DNA from: Pollenia angustigena
Lineage: Eukaryota; Arthropoda; Insecta; Diptera; Polleniidae
Assembly: GCA_930367215.1 (NCBI GenBank)
Contig: OV884059.1
Span: 233,801,803 to 233,865,802 of the forward strand
DNA length: 64,000 nucleotides
Direction: 5' to 3'
Both the position numbers and the translations under genes were made by a program. Under the pieces are notes generated by a model. The model did no database searches. It saw nothing but the letters and a program-made list of their open reading frames with translations, and was not told the origin of the DNA. Shown here piece by piece: positions 8,775-20,172 of the stretch (positions within the stretch are counted from its first letter, which is position 1; every line of letters starts with the position of its first letter).

Positions 8775-10493
8775 TCTATGTATATAAAAAGAAGTGTACA
8801 CTTTGATGTCACCACTAACTGCGGAAACGGTTCGACCGATTTCAACGAAAATTTCAGGGTACGTTGGGAATAGTCTGTAGATGGTTTAAGTTAAGTTTGC
8901 ACGAAATCGGCTTAGGGGTTCTGCAGATATGGCATTTGGATTTTCCGATATATTCCCATACAAATATCAACATAATGCGCTCCATTTTTAACTCCTCCGC
9001 AACGGCTTGACTGCTTTTTATGAAATTTTTTATGTGTATTTTTTAGGTATGAGAATAGGTCGTAGAGTATATAATAATAAACCTGTTTTCTTAAAATTTG
9101 GCATGCACGCGCTGTAACATGTGAAAGAAAATAGGGCGTGAAATAGGGTAAGAGGGGTAAAAGCTCCCCCTCCCTATATCAGCTTAGCAAATCGACCGAT
9201 TTTCTTGAAATTTTGCAGGAAAATAGTGTAACATCTGGCAAGAACTATAGCCTAAAATGTTTATTAGTTAGGGCGTGATAAAGGGCAATAGGGGTAAAAG
9301 TTTCCCCTCCTAAAACTTTTAAGCTAATCAACCGCGTTTCTTAAAATTTGGCATGCATACACTGTAACATCTGAAAGGAAATAGGGAATAGGGCGTGAGA
9401 TAGGGCAATAACAGTAAAGGCTCCCCTTCCCTATATCTTTTAAACCAGTGTTCGAAAATAAACACTTTCTTAATGTTCGGTTCGGTAGATTTGTGGAAAA
9501 CACAAACGCTAATAGTGTTTGTGTAGAAAATCATTAAAAAAATAACGTTTCCCTGTTAGTCATCTTTCGAACACGAAAATATTACTGTTTTTATCAAACT
9601 CAACAAAATAATGTGAACATTTAATTCCGTTCGGTTTTTTTTGAAAATCGGTTCGGTTCGGCTCGTTAATGTTCGTCCCTTTTGGCTGGCAAAAAAACCA
9701 AAAATTTTTTACAAAAACAAAATACACACACGAAAAAAACATTATAGAACATTAAAATATAATGTTAGTCTACAGTATCACTGTAATTGTTCTGTTTTTT
9801 AACGAAGAACCGAACAAATAGTTACGAACAGTATTAAGGGTTGTGTAGGTCTACACAATCACTAAAAAAATATATATCGTTCCTGGGTGTGTGAGCCGAA
9901 CGTTAAATAATGTACTGTTTATTTTCGAACACTGTTTTAAACTAATGAACGGATTTTCTTAAAATTTGGCATGCATATACTGTAACATCTGAAATTAAAT
10001 AGGGAATAGGATGTGAAGAATGGTAAGAAGGGTAAAAGCTCCCCCTCCCAATATCTTCTAAACTAATTGACCGAATTTCTTGAAATTTCGCAGGCAAACA
10101 GTGTTAAATCTGGAAAGTACTATAGCCTTTAGCTTTTATTACTTAGGGCGTACAGTAAGAGGTGTAAAAGCTCCCCCTCCCTGTATCTTCTTAACTAATC
10201 AGCCGGTTTTCTTAAAAATTGGCATGCAGACACTGTAACATCTGAAAGAGAACAGAGCATGACATAGGGCAAGAGGAGTAAAACCTCCGCCTCCCTATAT
10301 CTTTTTAACTTATCAACTGATTGAAATTTGGCGGGCAAAAAAAAAAAAAAAAAAACTATAGCCTTTCCAGATGTTATAATTTTTATTAACTTCTTAACTA
10401 ATCAACCGGTTTTTCTGAAATTTGGCATGCAGATACTATAACTTCTGAAAGAAATAAGTTATATGGCAAAACAACGTTTTCCAGGTCAGCTAG
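8775..10493 (+). mobile_element. non-autonomous Helitron-like element
   Basis: The left end reads A|TCTATGTATATAAAAAG and the right end reads CAGGTCAGCTAG|T. This fits Helitron rules (5' TC, 3' CTRR, insertion between A and T). The 5' part contains the GACCGATTTCAACGAAAATT-type motif common in fly repeats of this class. The interior is a degenerate array of roughly 150-200 bp units with GTAACATCTGAAAG, GTAAAAGCTCCCCCTCCCTA and ATCAACCGGTTTTCTT. No Rep or helicase gene is present. A hAT MITE has inserted at 9446-9934. Confidence 0.55.
9446..9934. mobile_element. hAT-like MITE, copy 1 (8-bp TSD TTTTAAAC)
   Basis: Terminal inverted repeats CAGTGTTCGAAAATAAAC are perfect for 18 bases. They are flanked by TTTTAAAC at 9438-9445 and 9935-9942. 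An 8-bp TSD with CAG ends indicates the hAT superfamily. The 489-bp interior has runs of GTTCGGTTCGG and self-complementary segments and no transposase. It lies inside the Helitron-like element. A second copy in opposite orientation is at 19648-20172. Confidence 0.85.
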
Positions 10494-11249
10494 TAATTTC
10501 TATTTATCATAATTGTATAATTTTATTTTGAAACTGTTAAATAATGTTTGCTCTAGCCAAACGTTTTGTTAAAGCAAACAATTCTTTAAGCAAACAAGTG
10601 GTTACGTGTAGGACGTCAAATTTTTAATAGGTGTGAACATAGATTTAGAATTTTTGAAAAACTTTTATTTGTGATATTCTCAAAAATTTATTTTAAATGA
10701 GTTTTAATTTGTTGATGGCTAATCATGACTGTTTGAATCAGTAGATTTCAACCATATTTTTTAAAAGTTGCAAACAAAACCTCTGAGCCAGGATTATTTA
10801 TTTCAAATTATTTTGTTTCAGCATTATAGAAACGAATAATAATATGAACATGCTCTCCATGACTTTGTTTGATTCCATTAATTTTGTTTTAAGTTCTTGG
10901 TGTTTTAATAAATAAAACTGATGAATTTTCCCATATCGTTGATTCCGCCGGTATGTTGTAGTATTAAGCATAAAAGTTTGCTAGAACTACTTAAGAGTTT
11001 TTCATTCATTTTTGGCAGCATATTTGAGTAAATTGTTATTTGCAGCCTCTTAAGAACTACTTGAAAAAGAGTCAAGTTTTGCTTGTGGTATATTTATGTT
11101 GAATTGTGAACGTATTAAAGATGATTAATAAGCAGTGACTTTGAAGAACTTTTGTAACTTATCATTTTAGGGCCCTTTCAGAACCATTGTCTTTTAAATA
11201 AGTTCGAAATATCACCAGAAATGATATCTTTATAAAAATATATAATAAT
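10494..11249. other. AT-rich DNA, no gene seen
   Basis: No frame of note, no recognisable transposon termini and no RNA gene were found in this stretch. Confidence 0.5.
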
Positions 11250-11480
11250 CCGGTTTAAGTTCATAAAATTTAATTTTCATTAAATTATTTTTATGAAGAA
11301 AGGAATTTTACACCATGAAAATTAATTAAAATTGTAATTGATAATCATTCATTCTTGACTGACCGGAGATTCGAACCCAGGCGGCTACCACTCGATCTCC
11401 TTAGAGGGATTTGCCGTCTTACACTCGCAAATCCAAATCCCTCTTAGGAGATCGAGTGGTAGCGATCGAAACATGTCAGG
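11250..11480. mobile_element. partial foldback element with tRNA-like core
   Basis: The left part matches the arm of the 43341-43672 element (TTATGAAGAAAGGAATTTTA). The core, read on the minus strand, has GATCGAGTGGTAGC (A-box-like) then CTGGGTTCGAATCTC (B-box-like). An inverted duplication of about 30 bp (CTACCACTCGATCTC at about 11384 and its complement at about 11447) makes a strong hairpin. The right arm is missing. Confidence 0.6.
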
Positions 11481-11490
11481 GTAAAAATAA

Positions 11491-11727
11491 CCTGGGGGCA
11501 AATTATGGCAGTCGTGATCGAATACTTTTTCGATTCGAAAGCAATTTTAGTTCTAATTCTTTCTGTTCATACTGAACGGATCGAAATTATTTCTTTAGTG
11601 TTGTAAAACATTTATTTGAGTGTTCATAACACTGAAAAAATAATTACGATACGTTCAGTATCGACTAAAATAAAATTGCTTTCGAATCGAAAAAGTATTC
11701 GATCACGACTGCCATAATTTGCCCCCT
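11491..11727. mobile_element. foldback MITE (about 55-bp TIRs)
   Basis: GGGGCAAATTATGGCAGTCG at the left is repeated inverted at the right; the arms run about 55 bases. The flanks share CTG if the TIR begins at GGGGC, which would fit a 3-bp TSD, but this is uncertain. The interior has no gene. Confidence 0.7.
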
Positions 11728-11827
11728 GTTTATTCGATATTCGAAAAATGTACATTTTAAGATATTCGATTTGGGCATAACTAAAATAACCGGCTTAAAG
11801 CGGTCGAATACTATTCGATCGATCTAA

Positions 11828-12967
11828 AGGCTAGATTACACTATTATACTTTGTATTAATACATGTCAAAAACTCAAGTGATATGATAAAGTGTGATAGT
11901 GTGAATGCAATGTGTCACGAAAATAACAAGTATTATGGAAAAAAAGTTTGACATCCCATACGACTGCATCGTTTTTTTAAAAATTTGAAAACAATTGGGG
12001 TATTCACAAGGTGTGCTATCTTGTTGAATTGTCATAATGTTCTAACATTTTACAATGGTTTAAAAATATTGTTGTTGCTTTGTTAACAAAAAGTGTCTTA
12101 AATTAATAAAACTTTGCTTGCTATGTTTATTGTGCTGTCGTAATCAAGGTATATTTACACAAGGTAGACTCATTTCGGAGTGTATACATGCTGCTCTATA
12201 AAAGGTACCAAATTGTCAAAATTGTCTTTATATAAAACAAAAACAATTAAACGCACACATGTACAAATTTTTTCTCATATACACGTAATTTGACGTTAAG
12301 GTATCAACTAGGGGTAATCAGCTGACATATGGGCCAACGAGTTTACCTTGTGTGAACATACCTTGGTCGTAATTAATCAGAAAAGACCTGCGCTGAGCGC
12401 CTATAATTTTGTAGCCGTCGCCGTTGATGTTATAGTTTTATCCGGCTAAAATCCGAATTTAACCTGCGGCTAGCAATTTTTGCAACAAAACACTTGCGGC
12501 GTCAAATTAGATCCGCTTAGGACTCGATGTTTGGTAAGCAAACAAAAAAAAATAAAAAAATTGTTTGTGGTTTGCGTCTGAAAAATGGAAAACAGTCAGA
12601 AAAGATCTAATTTAATTTATTAATTCATGGATTAGAAATAAAAAATATTTTGATCAATCAGCCAATTTAAATTCAAAATAGCACACTAAATTATGAGGGC
12701 TTGTTCACAACTGTCGTATTTTTTTATGTTATTATTTTAAAACATATGACTTTATGACACCTTGTGAATCCCCCAAATAAAACTTTTCATTGGATCAGGG
12801 TTGCATTTTATTTCATGTGTGAGTGTTTATACTTTGTGTGATGGTGTGAACACAAACTTTTATGTTAAATTCGATTTTTTGACAGCCGCAACAAAACTCA
12901 TTAGATTTTTATCTCACAAAGTATTATGGAATACGTAAGACTTGTGAGATAGTGTAAACTAGATTTA
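11828..12967. mobile_element. nested MITEs: outer CTAGATTACACTAT element
   Basis: The outer pair is CTAGATTACACTAT (about 11831) and ATAGTGTAAACTAG (about 12951). Inside it a second pair, GGTATTCACAAGGTGT (about 11999) and ACACCTTGTGAATCCC (about 12756), delimits another element, and inside that lies the 12145-12365 element. The structure is three shells deep. No coding sequence was seen. Confidence 0.6.
12145..12365. mobile_element. hAT-like MITE with 8-bp TSD GTCGTAAT
   Basis: TIRs of about 25 bp begin CAAGGTATATTTACACAAGG at the left, with an inverted match of about 22/25 at the right. GTCGTAAT flanks both sides (12137-12144 and 12366-12373). It is 221 bp long, with no gene. Confidence 0.75.
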
Positions 12968-13065
12968 ACTAATATCGAGTAAACAAAGACATTACACCTC
13001 CCGAGTTTTCACACGATTCATCAGTGGCTATCGTATGCAGAAAAATGCGATAGTTTACTCGATAT
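12968..13065. repeat. part of the CGATATCGAG palindromic MITE, interrupted
   Basis: ATATCGAGTAAACAAAGACATTAC and the following TCATCAGTGGCTATCGTATG track the right half of the copy at 27184-27418. The hAT-like element at 13066 has inserted in its CTCGATAT, which is duplicated at 16329-16336; a short continuation follows from 16337. Confidence 0.65.
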
Positions 13066-13467
13066 CAGTGATGTAAACCGTACGGTAATTACCCTTTTTT
13101 ACGGTAATTTTGAGCCCCAAAAGGTAGCAAGGTAATTTCATTTAAAATACGGTAATATCAAGATTTGGGTTTTTTGATATTTATATACTACATACTTACA
13201 TATGAAGGCATTTTGATTTTAACTTTTGAGAGGTGATTTCCAACCAGTTTTAGAAATAGATGAATGTTATACAAAAAATTAAGAATGTTATGTTTCGGCA
13301 AATGCTTAGGTTACAGTGATAAGTGTAAAATATGAAAAATTAAATAACTCATTGTAGTTAAATTATTAATTTTATTTTAAACTTTTTGTTTGTTTCAAAA
13401 TCAACAATTTTTTAAGCATTTAAAGTAGCCAACATTACGATGCAATTAACTATAGTAAAGCTTCGTA

Positions 13468-13637
13468 CAGGCGGTGGTCAGATCTTACAATGTAGTCCTT
13501 TTTCTCACAATGGCGCCATTGTCAGATGCATTAATTTTACACATCTGCCAAATGAAAATGAGCTTACAATGTTAACACAGTTGCAATACTTTTTAGGCGA
13601 ATTTAGTGACAACATTGTAAGATCTGACCACCGTCTG
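13468..13637. mobile_element. TA-flanked MITE (Tc1/mariner type)
   Basis: TIRs of about 27 bp begin CAGGCGGTGGTCAGATCTTA and are repeated inverted at the right end with one mismatch. Both sides are flanked by TA (13466-13467 and 13638-13639). The 170-bp interior has no convincing gene; the 66-residue frame across it is a by-product. Confidence 0.7.
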
Positions 13638-14071
13638 TAAGAAGCTTAAATATTAAAACTTTTCAGTTGAAGCTAAACTATTATGTTTTAATTTTGTATT
13701 AAAGGCATATGAAAAAGAACTTTTAAACCAATCGTTTCATCATAAGATGACAAAATAGCAGTATATTTTACAGCGGGTAGATATGGATATTGCGTGTAAA
13801 TCCAAAACGTTAAAAAAAAAAATTTTGAGTTAGTATTCTCTTGCGATATTCGAATTTTATTTTCCTAGTTGAACGATACCAACTCCGATTCAAATTTAAA
13901 CTTTTTAGCTTCAGTCGCTTAGTCTGTGCGATGATGAATAAGTCTGTCAGTAACGTTAAAATTTTAGTTATTTGATGCTTTTACTTTCGTATTGATGAAA
14001 AATACAATAATTTTGGTTTAAAATATGTTTCAAACAAAGATTTTCATTAAAATTTTTCATAAAACACATTT

Positions 14072-15065
14072 GCCCGCGTGCCACACTCTATCGAAGGCTT
14101 GTTGAACGTCTAAAAATACTGCAGAGCAATATTTTTTGTTCTCCAAGGCTTCAGTTATAAATTGTACAATTCTATGGCATTGTTCAGGTGTGCCGTGCTT
14201 GTGGCGAAAGCCGAACTGGTGTTATGGTATTATATTGAATTCTTCGACCAAGGGCGTAATTCTACGCATAAATATTCTTTCGAATACTTTCGAGAATGTC
14301 GCCATCAAACTTATAGGTCTGTATGACGAAATGCAGTTTTCCGATTTATTAGCTTTGGGTATCATTGTGATCATAGCGTATTTCCATTGTGATGGGAAAT
14401 GGCTAATTCTAATTATAGCATTAAATATATATGTTAAGAATAATAACCCTTTTTTTGGTAAGTGTTTTACCATTAGACAATTTATTTGATCATAACCTGG
14501 TGATTTCCTTACATTTAAGTGATCTATTTCTTCACGAATCACTCTTGGGGATATATGTTTAATGGGTAGATCCATTGGACAAGGTGAGTCGAGAAAGTCA
14601 AGAATGTTATTTTCATCTGATGTACCAGAATTAAAACGGAATGGCTTAAAAACCTTTTCTAAATAAAAGGCAAACGCTTTAGCTTTGTCTTGATCGGACT
14701 TCAACCATTCATTGTTTTCATTTTTAATAGGTGGATCCCTTTTTTGTGGTCGCTTTATAAATCTTAGTGCTTTCCAAAGATTTTGCTCATTTTTGGCATT
14801 TGGTTGTAAGTTAATTAGGTGGTTTTTAATAGAATTGTTTTTAAATTGCCTTAAAAGATGGGTTAGCTCTTTAGTTATATTATTAAGATTTTTGTCTTGT
14901 GGGTGATGACTTATTTGACAAGATAAATTTGTTGGTACTTGATGTATCAAAATTATTGGGCGTTGAACGATAAGCTGCTTCATGCAACAGGTTTGTAAAG
15001 TATTCGACATTTTCGTCAATTTCTGTGCCAGTTTTCAAGGAGACGTTCAGATTGATGCGCGTTTC
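14072..15065 (-). pseudogene. Jockey reverse transcriptase, inverted N-terminal half
   Basis: Minus-strand coding runs from an ETRINLNVSLKTGTEIDEN segment near 15060 through the RT palm start (KSPGYDQINCLMVKHL), the SSYRPISLMATFSKVFERI block (about 14270-14330), then GFRHKHGTPEQC and VFLDVQQAFDRVWHAG at the left edge. The endonuclease domain is missing (5' truncation). At least one frame change near 14960-15000 shows decay. The open stretch 14222-15019 covers most of it. It is non-functional on its own. Confidence 0.85.
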
Positions 15066-15070
15066 TATTA

Positions 15071-15970
15071 TTGTACAAGTTAAAGAAGCTTCTACCTACA
15101 CCATTTTATTTGCTTCTGCGATCATATTTACTTGATCGTTTCTTTTATGTTAAATATAACAACGAATATTCAAGTTTTTTACAAATTGAAGCTGGGGTTC
15201 CTCAGGGTAGTGTCCTTGGACCGCTTTTATATACGATCTACACGTCTGATCTACCAATATCTGACAACGTTCTGGTAGCCACATATGCTGATGACACCTC
15301 AATATTAGCTGAATCTTATTTTCCATCCGAAGCTTCCTTCTTCGTACAAAGGCAGCTAGACATTTTACAAAACTGGCTTGTGAGATGGAATATTAAGGTT
15401 AACTCTAATAAATCTAGTCATATAACTTTTACCTTAAGGAGAGAAAATTGTGAAGCTGTCAAAGTTAACAATGAAGTAATACCACATAAAACCTGCGTCA
15501 AGTACCTTGGAATGCACATGGACCGAAGACTGACATGGAAAACCCATATCAGAATCAAACGTGATCAACTAAACATCAAGTTTAAAAAATTACACTGGCT
15601 TCTTCGCCCTAAGTCCCCACTAAGTGTTGAAAATAAATTAAGAATTTATAAAGCTATCCTCAAACCAATTTGGACGTATGGTATTCAACTTTGGGGGACA
15701 GCCAGTACCTCCAATATAGAAATTTTACAACGCTTTCAATCAAAAACCCTCCGAAGTTTTTTAAATCTACCATGGTATGTTACAAATAATATAATACATT
15801 TCGATCTCAAAATGCCAAAAGTGAAGGATGAAATCCAAAGGCTTACTGAAAAATATCTAAAAAGATTAAGTGAACACCCCAACGTATTAGCCATTTGTCT
15901 TTTAGACGAAACTAATGAAGTAAGAAGATTAAAGAGAATACATATATTGGATATTCCATTTAGGATATAA
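15071..15970 (+). pseudogene. Jockey reverse transcriptase, C-terminal half
   Basis: A 299-residue open frame contains AGVPQGSVLGPLLYTIYTSD (about 41-60), the catalytic YADD box (ATYADDTSIL), a thumb with CVKYLGMHMDRRLTWKTHI, and the conserved Jockey C-terminal region (WTYGIQLWGTAS). It has no internal stop over 900 bp, so the insertion is fairly young. It ends at TAA (15968-15970), followed by a 3' UTR and the A-rich tail. It cannot be expressed as a full RT because the preceding half is inverted. Confidence 0.88.
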
Positions 15971-16445
15971 GTATGCTTAATTTTTATATAACTAAAACAT
16001 AAATATTTTAATGCTTAATTTAAGTGATATTATATACTGATATAATATACTTTATGTAATAATGTTTGTAATACGATGCTTTTAACAAATTTGCTTAATA
16101 TCATATGTTGATAGATTGCAAAATAAAATAAAATAAAATAAACAAAAAAAAAAAAAAAAAAATAAATAAAAAAAAAAAATAAAACACATTTAAAATTTAA
16201 ATAAATTGTTTTTGAATACTGCTGTGAATGTTAAAATTAAAAAACCTTTGCGTACGGTAATTTCTTCTCAAAAACGGTAATTTTTAGAGGGCCGTACGGT
16301 AATGAAAAAATAAAAGTTAACATCACTGCTCGATATCGACCTCCCATTTAAAAATATCAAAAAATTTATTTTTCAATTGTTTTCAAGAAGTTTCATGAAC
16401 ATAACAAATTTAATCTATGAAAAAATATATTAAAAATTGTCTTAG

Positions 16446-16586
16446 TGCTGGTTCACACTATTCAAGTTTTAGCCGTCAAGTCTTGAGTTTTTAGGAGAGA
16501 GAGGAAAAGAAATGACATTCTCTTTTCCCTTCTCTCCTAAAAACTCAAGACTTGACGGCTGAAACTTGAAGTGTGTGAACCAGCAC
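16446..16586. repeat. short foldback hairpin MITE
   Basis: GTGCTGGTTCACACTATTCA at the left is the inverted complement of the right end GTGTGTGAACCAGCAC. The arms are about 57 bp with a loop of about 28 bp. No TSD was recognised. Confidence 0.75.
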
Positions 16587-17934
16587 TCCCTGATAAAGTT
16601 ATAAATATTTTAAGACCTTTTTCTATCCAGCTTACCATATTGATGTTTAAAGTATCTGTATAAATTTGTAAAATAAAGATTTTGTTTGCGTGTTTGTTTA
16701 ATTTGTTACGGTCATGCAAAGTTTTATCTATCACGTGAACTTTCAATCTTCTTAGGCACATCCACTTGGATGAGTGTGTCTGTATGTGAGATACCATATG
16801 AGGTATCCTTCTACATGTTTGTTCTCTTGTGATTAAGTGTGTCTGTTTGTCTATCGTTACCATCATCTTGCGTTGTCAGGAGTTACATTTTTGATTGACA
16901 TCAGAAATTGTTTGTCTGAGGTTATCAAATTAATCTTAAGGCCAACAGATTATTAAATTTGTTTTTGTTGATACTTATACGAGCACTTCCTCTTCTTTTT
17001 TATTTTCTCTTTGGCTACAAACTAAATTATTTAATTTAATATCTTAATTAAAAATTTGTTAACAATTGAACTTTCATGTTAAAATATTTGTAATGATAGT
17101 CTTAATGTTCTACACAAATTAAATTAAAATCAAATCTTTATTTGTTAAATTTTCATGTAAAATTCTGGTTAAACAATTAATTTTATTAAATGATATTTGA
17201 TTAAATAATTCATTGTAATCCTGTTGTTCTGTAATTGTGTACAATTTCAGTTTAATATTTGTAACTTTGTTGGGGGTTTTGCGTTTCTAATACATGTTTG
17301 GTTTTCGTTTCGAAACATTTGCTTTAATCCTGTTTATTGGATGCATAAATGCATAGATTCTATTACACACACACACGCACACACACATATACTGAAATGT
17401 GCTTTAAAATGTTTATAGTTTTATTTTTATCTACAGCCCAATGCTTGGCGACCAAAAATCCTCTAGCGAATAAAAAAGATTTTAAGCTCTTGTTGTAGTG
17501 TTTGCTCGTTGTTGATGTTGCATATTTGGCTTGTGTGTTTGTGTGCAGGAGTGAAGCATTTTTTTTTTTTTTTGTTTATAAAAATAAGCATGTCTGTGCA
17601 TTTTTAAGTAGGCTTTTAAACATCCTTTTTTTATATCAGCCCTCTATTTTATTTTGGAATGTTTTTGTTTTGATTTAAATGTAAAAGGACTTTTTTTATC
17701 AATTGCAAATCGTTTGTAAAAACCTAATATTTGGTTTAAAATGGGATTTTGGAAATTTGTTGGAAAAGAGTTGCATATGCACACATATTTTGCTGCATAT
17801 TCTGGCACTAGAATCCACCTTGCAAGTTGATACTTTTTTCGAATCAACTTTCATCGAAAACACTTGATCTACTTTTTTAACTATCAAGTCTTTATGCATT
17901 TGCCATTTTAGTTTTTTCATGTTTATACCCTTCA
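16587..17934. other. AT-rich DNA with a CA microsatellite, no gene seen
   Basis: The only notable feature is a CA-rich tract at about 17364-17389. Short frames here lack coding character. Confidence 0.5.
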
Positions 17935-18420
17935 CTGAAGGTAAAACGGTATATATAACTTTGTCATTCCGTTTGTAATTTCTAAAATATTGATCCTACA
18001 CGCTATAAAGTATATATGTTCTAAGTCCTTATGAAAAGCGAAGTTCAAATCCGGTTGTCCGTTCGTCCGTCCGTCCGTCTGTCTGTTGAAATGGGTTTTC
18101 CGAAGCCCCCAAAAATTATGGGGCTTGGTGGGTGTACGCATCTGTCAGGTATTCTTATTATAATTTTGCTATTGAAATTCAGCCAGATCGGTCCAAAAAT
18201 GGCTGACATATGAGTAAAAAATCACGACTACCTCTTTCATTTCATTACTTTTTTCTTTATATCTAGAGAACGGCAAGAGCCAAAGTTTCCAAATTAGGTA
18301 CAAACATTTAGGTTGTCAATACGCACGATCCCACAAAATGTGGGCGGGATTGGAGAAGTGGGCGTGGTACCTCCCGTACCGTCCTTTTTCGGCCCCAATA
18401 GTACTAAATAATTTTTTTTA
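17935..18420. repeat. dispersed fly repeat with CCGT/CTGT tract
   Basis: The sequence TTTGTCATTCCGTTTGTAAT, followed by TATAAAGTATATATGTTCT, a GTCCGTCCGTCTGTCTG tract and AGAACGGCAAGAGCCAAAG, has the look of the common fly dispersed repeats whose ends read as 'ACCCTTCACTGAAGG'. It is probably a transposon fragment of unknown class. Confidence 0.5.
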
Positions 18421-19639
18421 TAAATTTTTTTTATTTTATTTTTAAAAACAAAAATTTAATACAACAAAAAAAAGGTACTTAAACTTCATTTGTACATTAA
18501 TTATACATAATAATAGGGTAAGTAAAATATTTTCGCGGCAAAAAACATCGCGATTCTTGTTCTATAATTCATTCCAAGAAACTTTTCCAAAGAAACCATA
18601 GAGGTCAAAAAGGAATTTTGAGCCCCAGATTTTTCAAAATAGTTTTCCAAAATATAAATTTGCCTCTAACAAATTGTATTTGGTCTAGCCAGACCTGTAT
18701 CATGCGGTTTTTAGGGTCGAGAAATCCATTTATTTTTATTGTTATCGTTTTTTGGTGAAAATTTACGAATATTTCTCAAAATGCAATCTCGAATTTTAAT
18801 CGAAAATAAAATTTTTAAGCGTTCTAAAAATATGTGCATACGGGCATCTTCGGATTGCATTTCCATATTTATTTTGTTTACAATTTTCAATATGTACTGC
18901 AAAAACAGAAAAGGAGTAGAGAGTCCGAATATAATAAAATTTAATTTAGCGCGTTAAAAATCACCTTCAAAATAATTCGGAGTACAATAATAATGGAGTG
19001 GGCTCCCACGTCTTGACGTGACAAACATCTTGTTGACGAAAATTTGAAAATATTATGAATTCGTTTAAAAATAATCTTGAATTGAGAGGAAATCGGCTTT
19101 TCTACCAGATAGAACTTTTGCAGAAGGGGTTTCCTATATCTTTTAAAAACCTGTCAATATCATTAGAAAATGCACGCTTATATGCAGCCACAGATACTTA
19201 ATTTACAATGTGGCATAAGCAATCGTTTAATGATCAAGTGCAAAAATCTATTCACAATAGGGGATTTCAGTTTTTGGTGCAAATGGTCCAAACACTAAAC
19301 TCCGCTTATACTCATTGGGCAGTAAAAACGAGTTATATCAATTATAAATATGTATGTATGTAGGTTTGAAAAATTTTAAAATACCTACGAAATGATTCAC
19401 GGGGCTACCAGCGTACTTTTTAGTTTCGGATTGTACAAAAAAAAAGTACAATTGTACCAACTTTATCAACCCTGTACAGTAGAATCGCGGTAACTCGTAC
19501 GTCGTTAAATCGAAAATCTCAATAGTTCGTTTTAAACTTTAAGTCTCTTGAAAAAATCGCCCTTTTAGCTTGACAAAAATAACATTCATAAATTCATCAC
19601 TCTGGCCAAAGAAACAACTACAACAAGAGATTTCGTTTA
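18421..19639. other. AT-rich DNA, no gene seen
   Basis: The stretch contains low-complexity A/T tracts and no frame, RNA or element end that I can support. Confidence 0.45.
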
Positions 19640-19647
19640 GTTCAAAG

Positions 19648-20172
19648 CAATGTTCTAAAATAAACAGTACATTATTTAACGTTCGGCTCACACACCCAGG
19701 AACGATATCTATTTTTTTTTTTGTGATTGTGTAGACATACACAACCCTTAATACCGTTCGTAACTATTTTCAAGAAAGAACCGAACATTATATAATGTTC
19801 GGTACTTCGTTAAAATACAGAACAATTGTAGTGATACTGTAGAAAAACATTATATTTTAATATTCTATAATGTTTTTTTCGTAAGTGTATTTTGTTTTTG
19901 TAAAAATGTTTTTTTACCAGCCAAAAGGGACGAACATTAACGAGCCGAACCGAACACATTGAAGTTTGTGGATTTTCAAAAAAAAAAAACCGAACGGAAT
20001 TAAATGTTCACATCTTTTGTTGAGTTTGATAAAAACAGTAATATTTTTGTGTTCGAAAGATGACTAACAGGGAAACGTTGTTTTTTTTAATGATTTTCTA
20101 CACAAACACTATTAGCGTTTGTGTTTTCCACAAATCTACCGAACGATATTTAGTGTTTATTTTCGAACACTG
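19648..20172. mobile_element. hAT-like MITE, copy 2 (8-bp TSD GTTCAAAG)
   Basis: This is the reverse-orientation copy of the 9446-9934 element, sharing the GTTCGGCTCACACACCCAGG block and the TGTTTATTTTCGAACACTG end. GTTCAAAG flanks both sides (19640-19647 and 20173-20180). The left TIR has drifted (CAATGTTCTAAAATAAAC). Confidence 0.85.

Larger units (their letters stand above)
14072..16180 (+). mobile_element. 5'-truncated, 5'-inverted Jockey-clade LINE with TSD
   Basis: The element is flanked by AAAACACATTT (14061-14071 and 16181-16191), extendable to 12 bp. It ends in an A-rich tail (about 16120-16180, with AAATA units). Its first half (14072 to about 15065) reads on the minus strand and its second half (about 15066-15970) on the plus strand. 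The two halves abut within the reverse transcriptase: the inverted part ends at AFDRVWHAG and the plus part resumes at YKLKKLL with almost no loss. This is the structure expected from twin priming during LINE insertion. Confidence 0.88.
13066..16328. mobile_element. hAT-like element with 8-bp TSD CTCGATAT
   Basis: The left end is CAGTGATGTAAACCGTACGG and the right end is GTTAACATCACTG. CTCGATAT is duplicated exactly at 13058-13065 and 16329-16336. Subterminal copies of ACGGTAAT/TACGGTAATTT lie at both ends (13079, 13098, about 13149; about 16253, 16275 and 16291), as expected of transposase-binding sites. No hAT transposase is present. The 3.26-kb length comes mostly from a MITE (13468-13637) and an inverted LINE (14072-16180) inserted in it. 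Confidence 0.85.
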
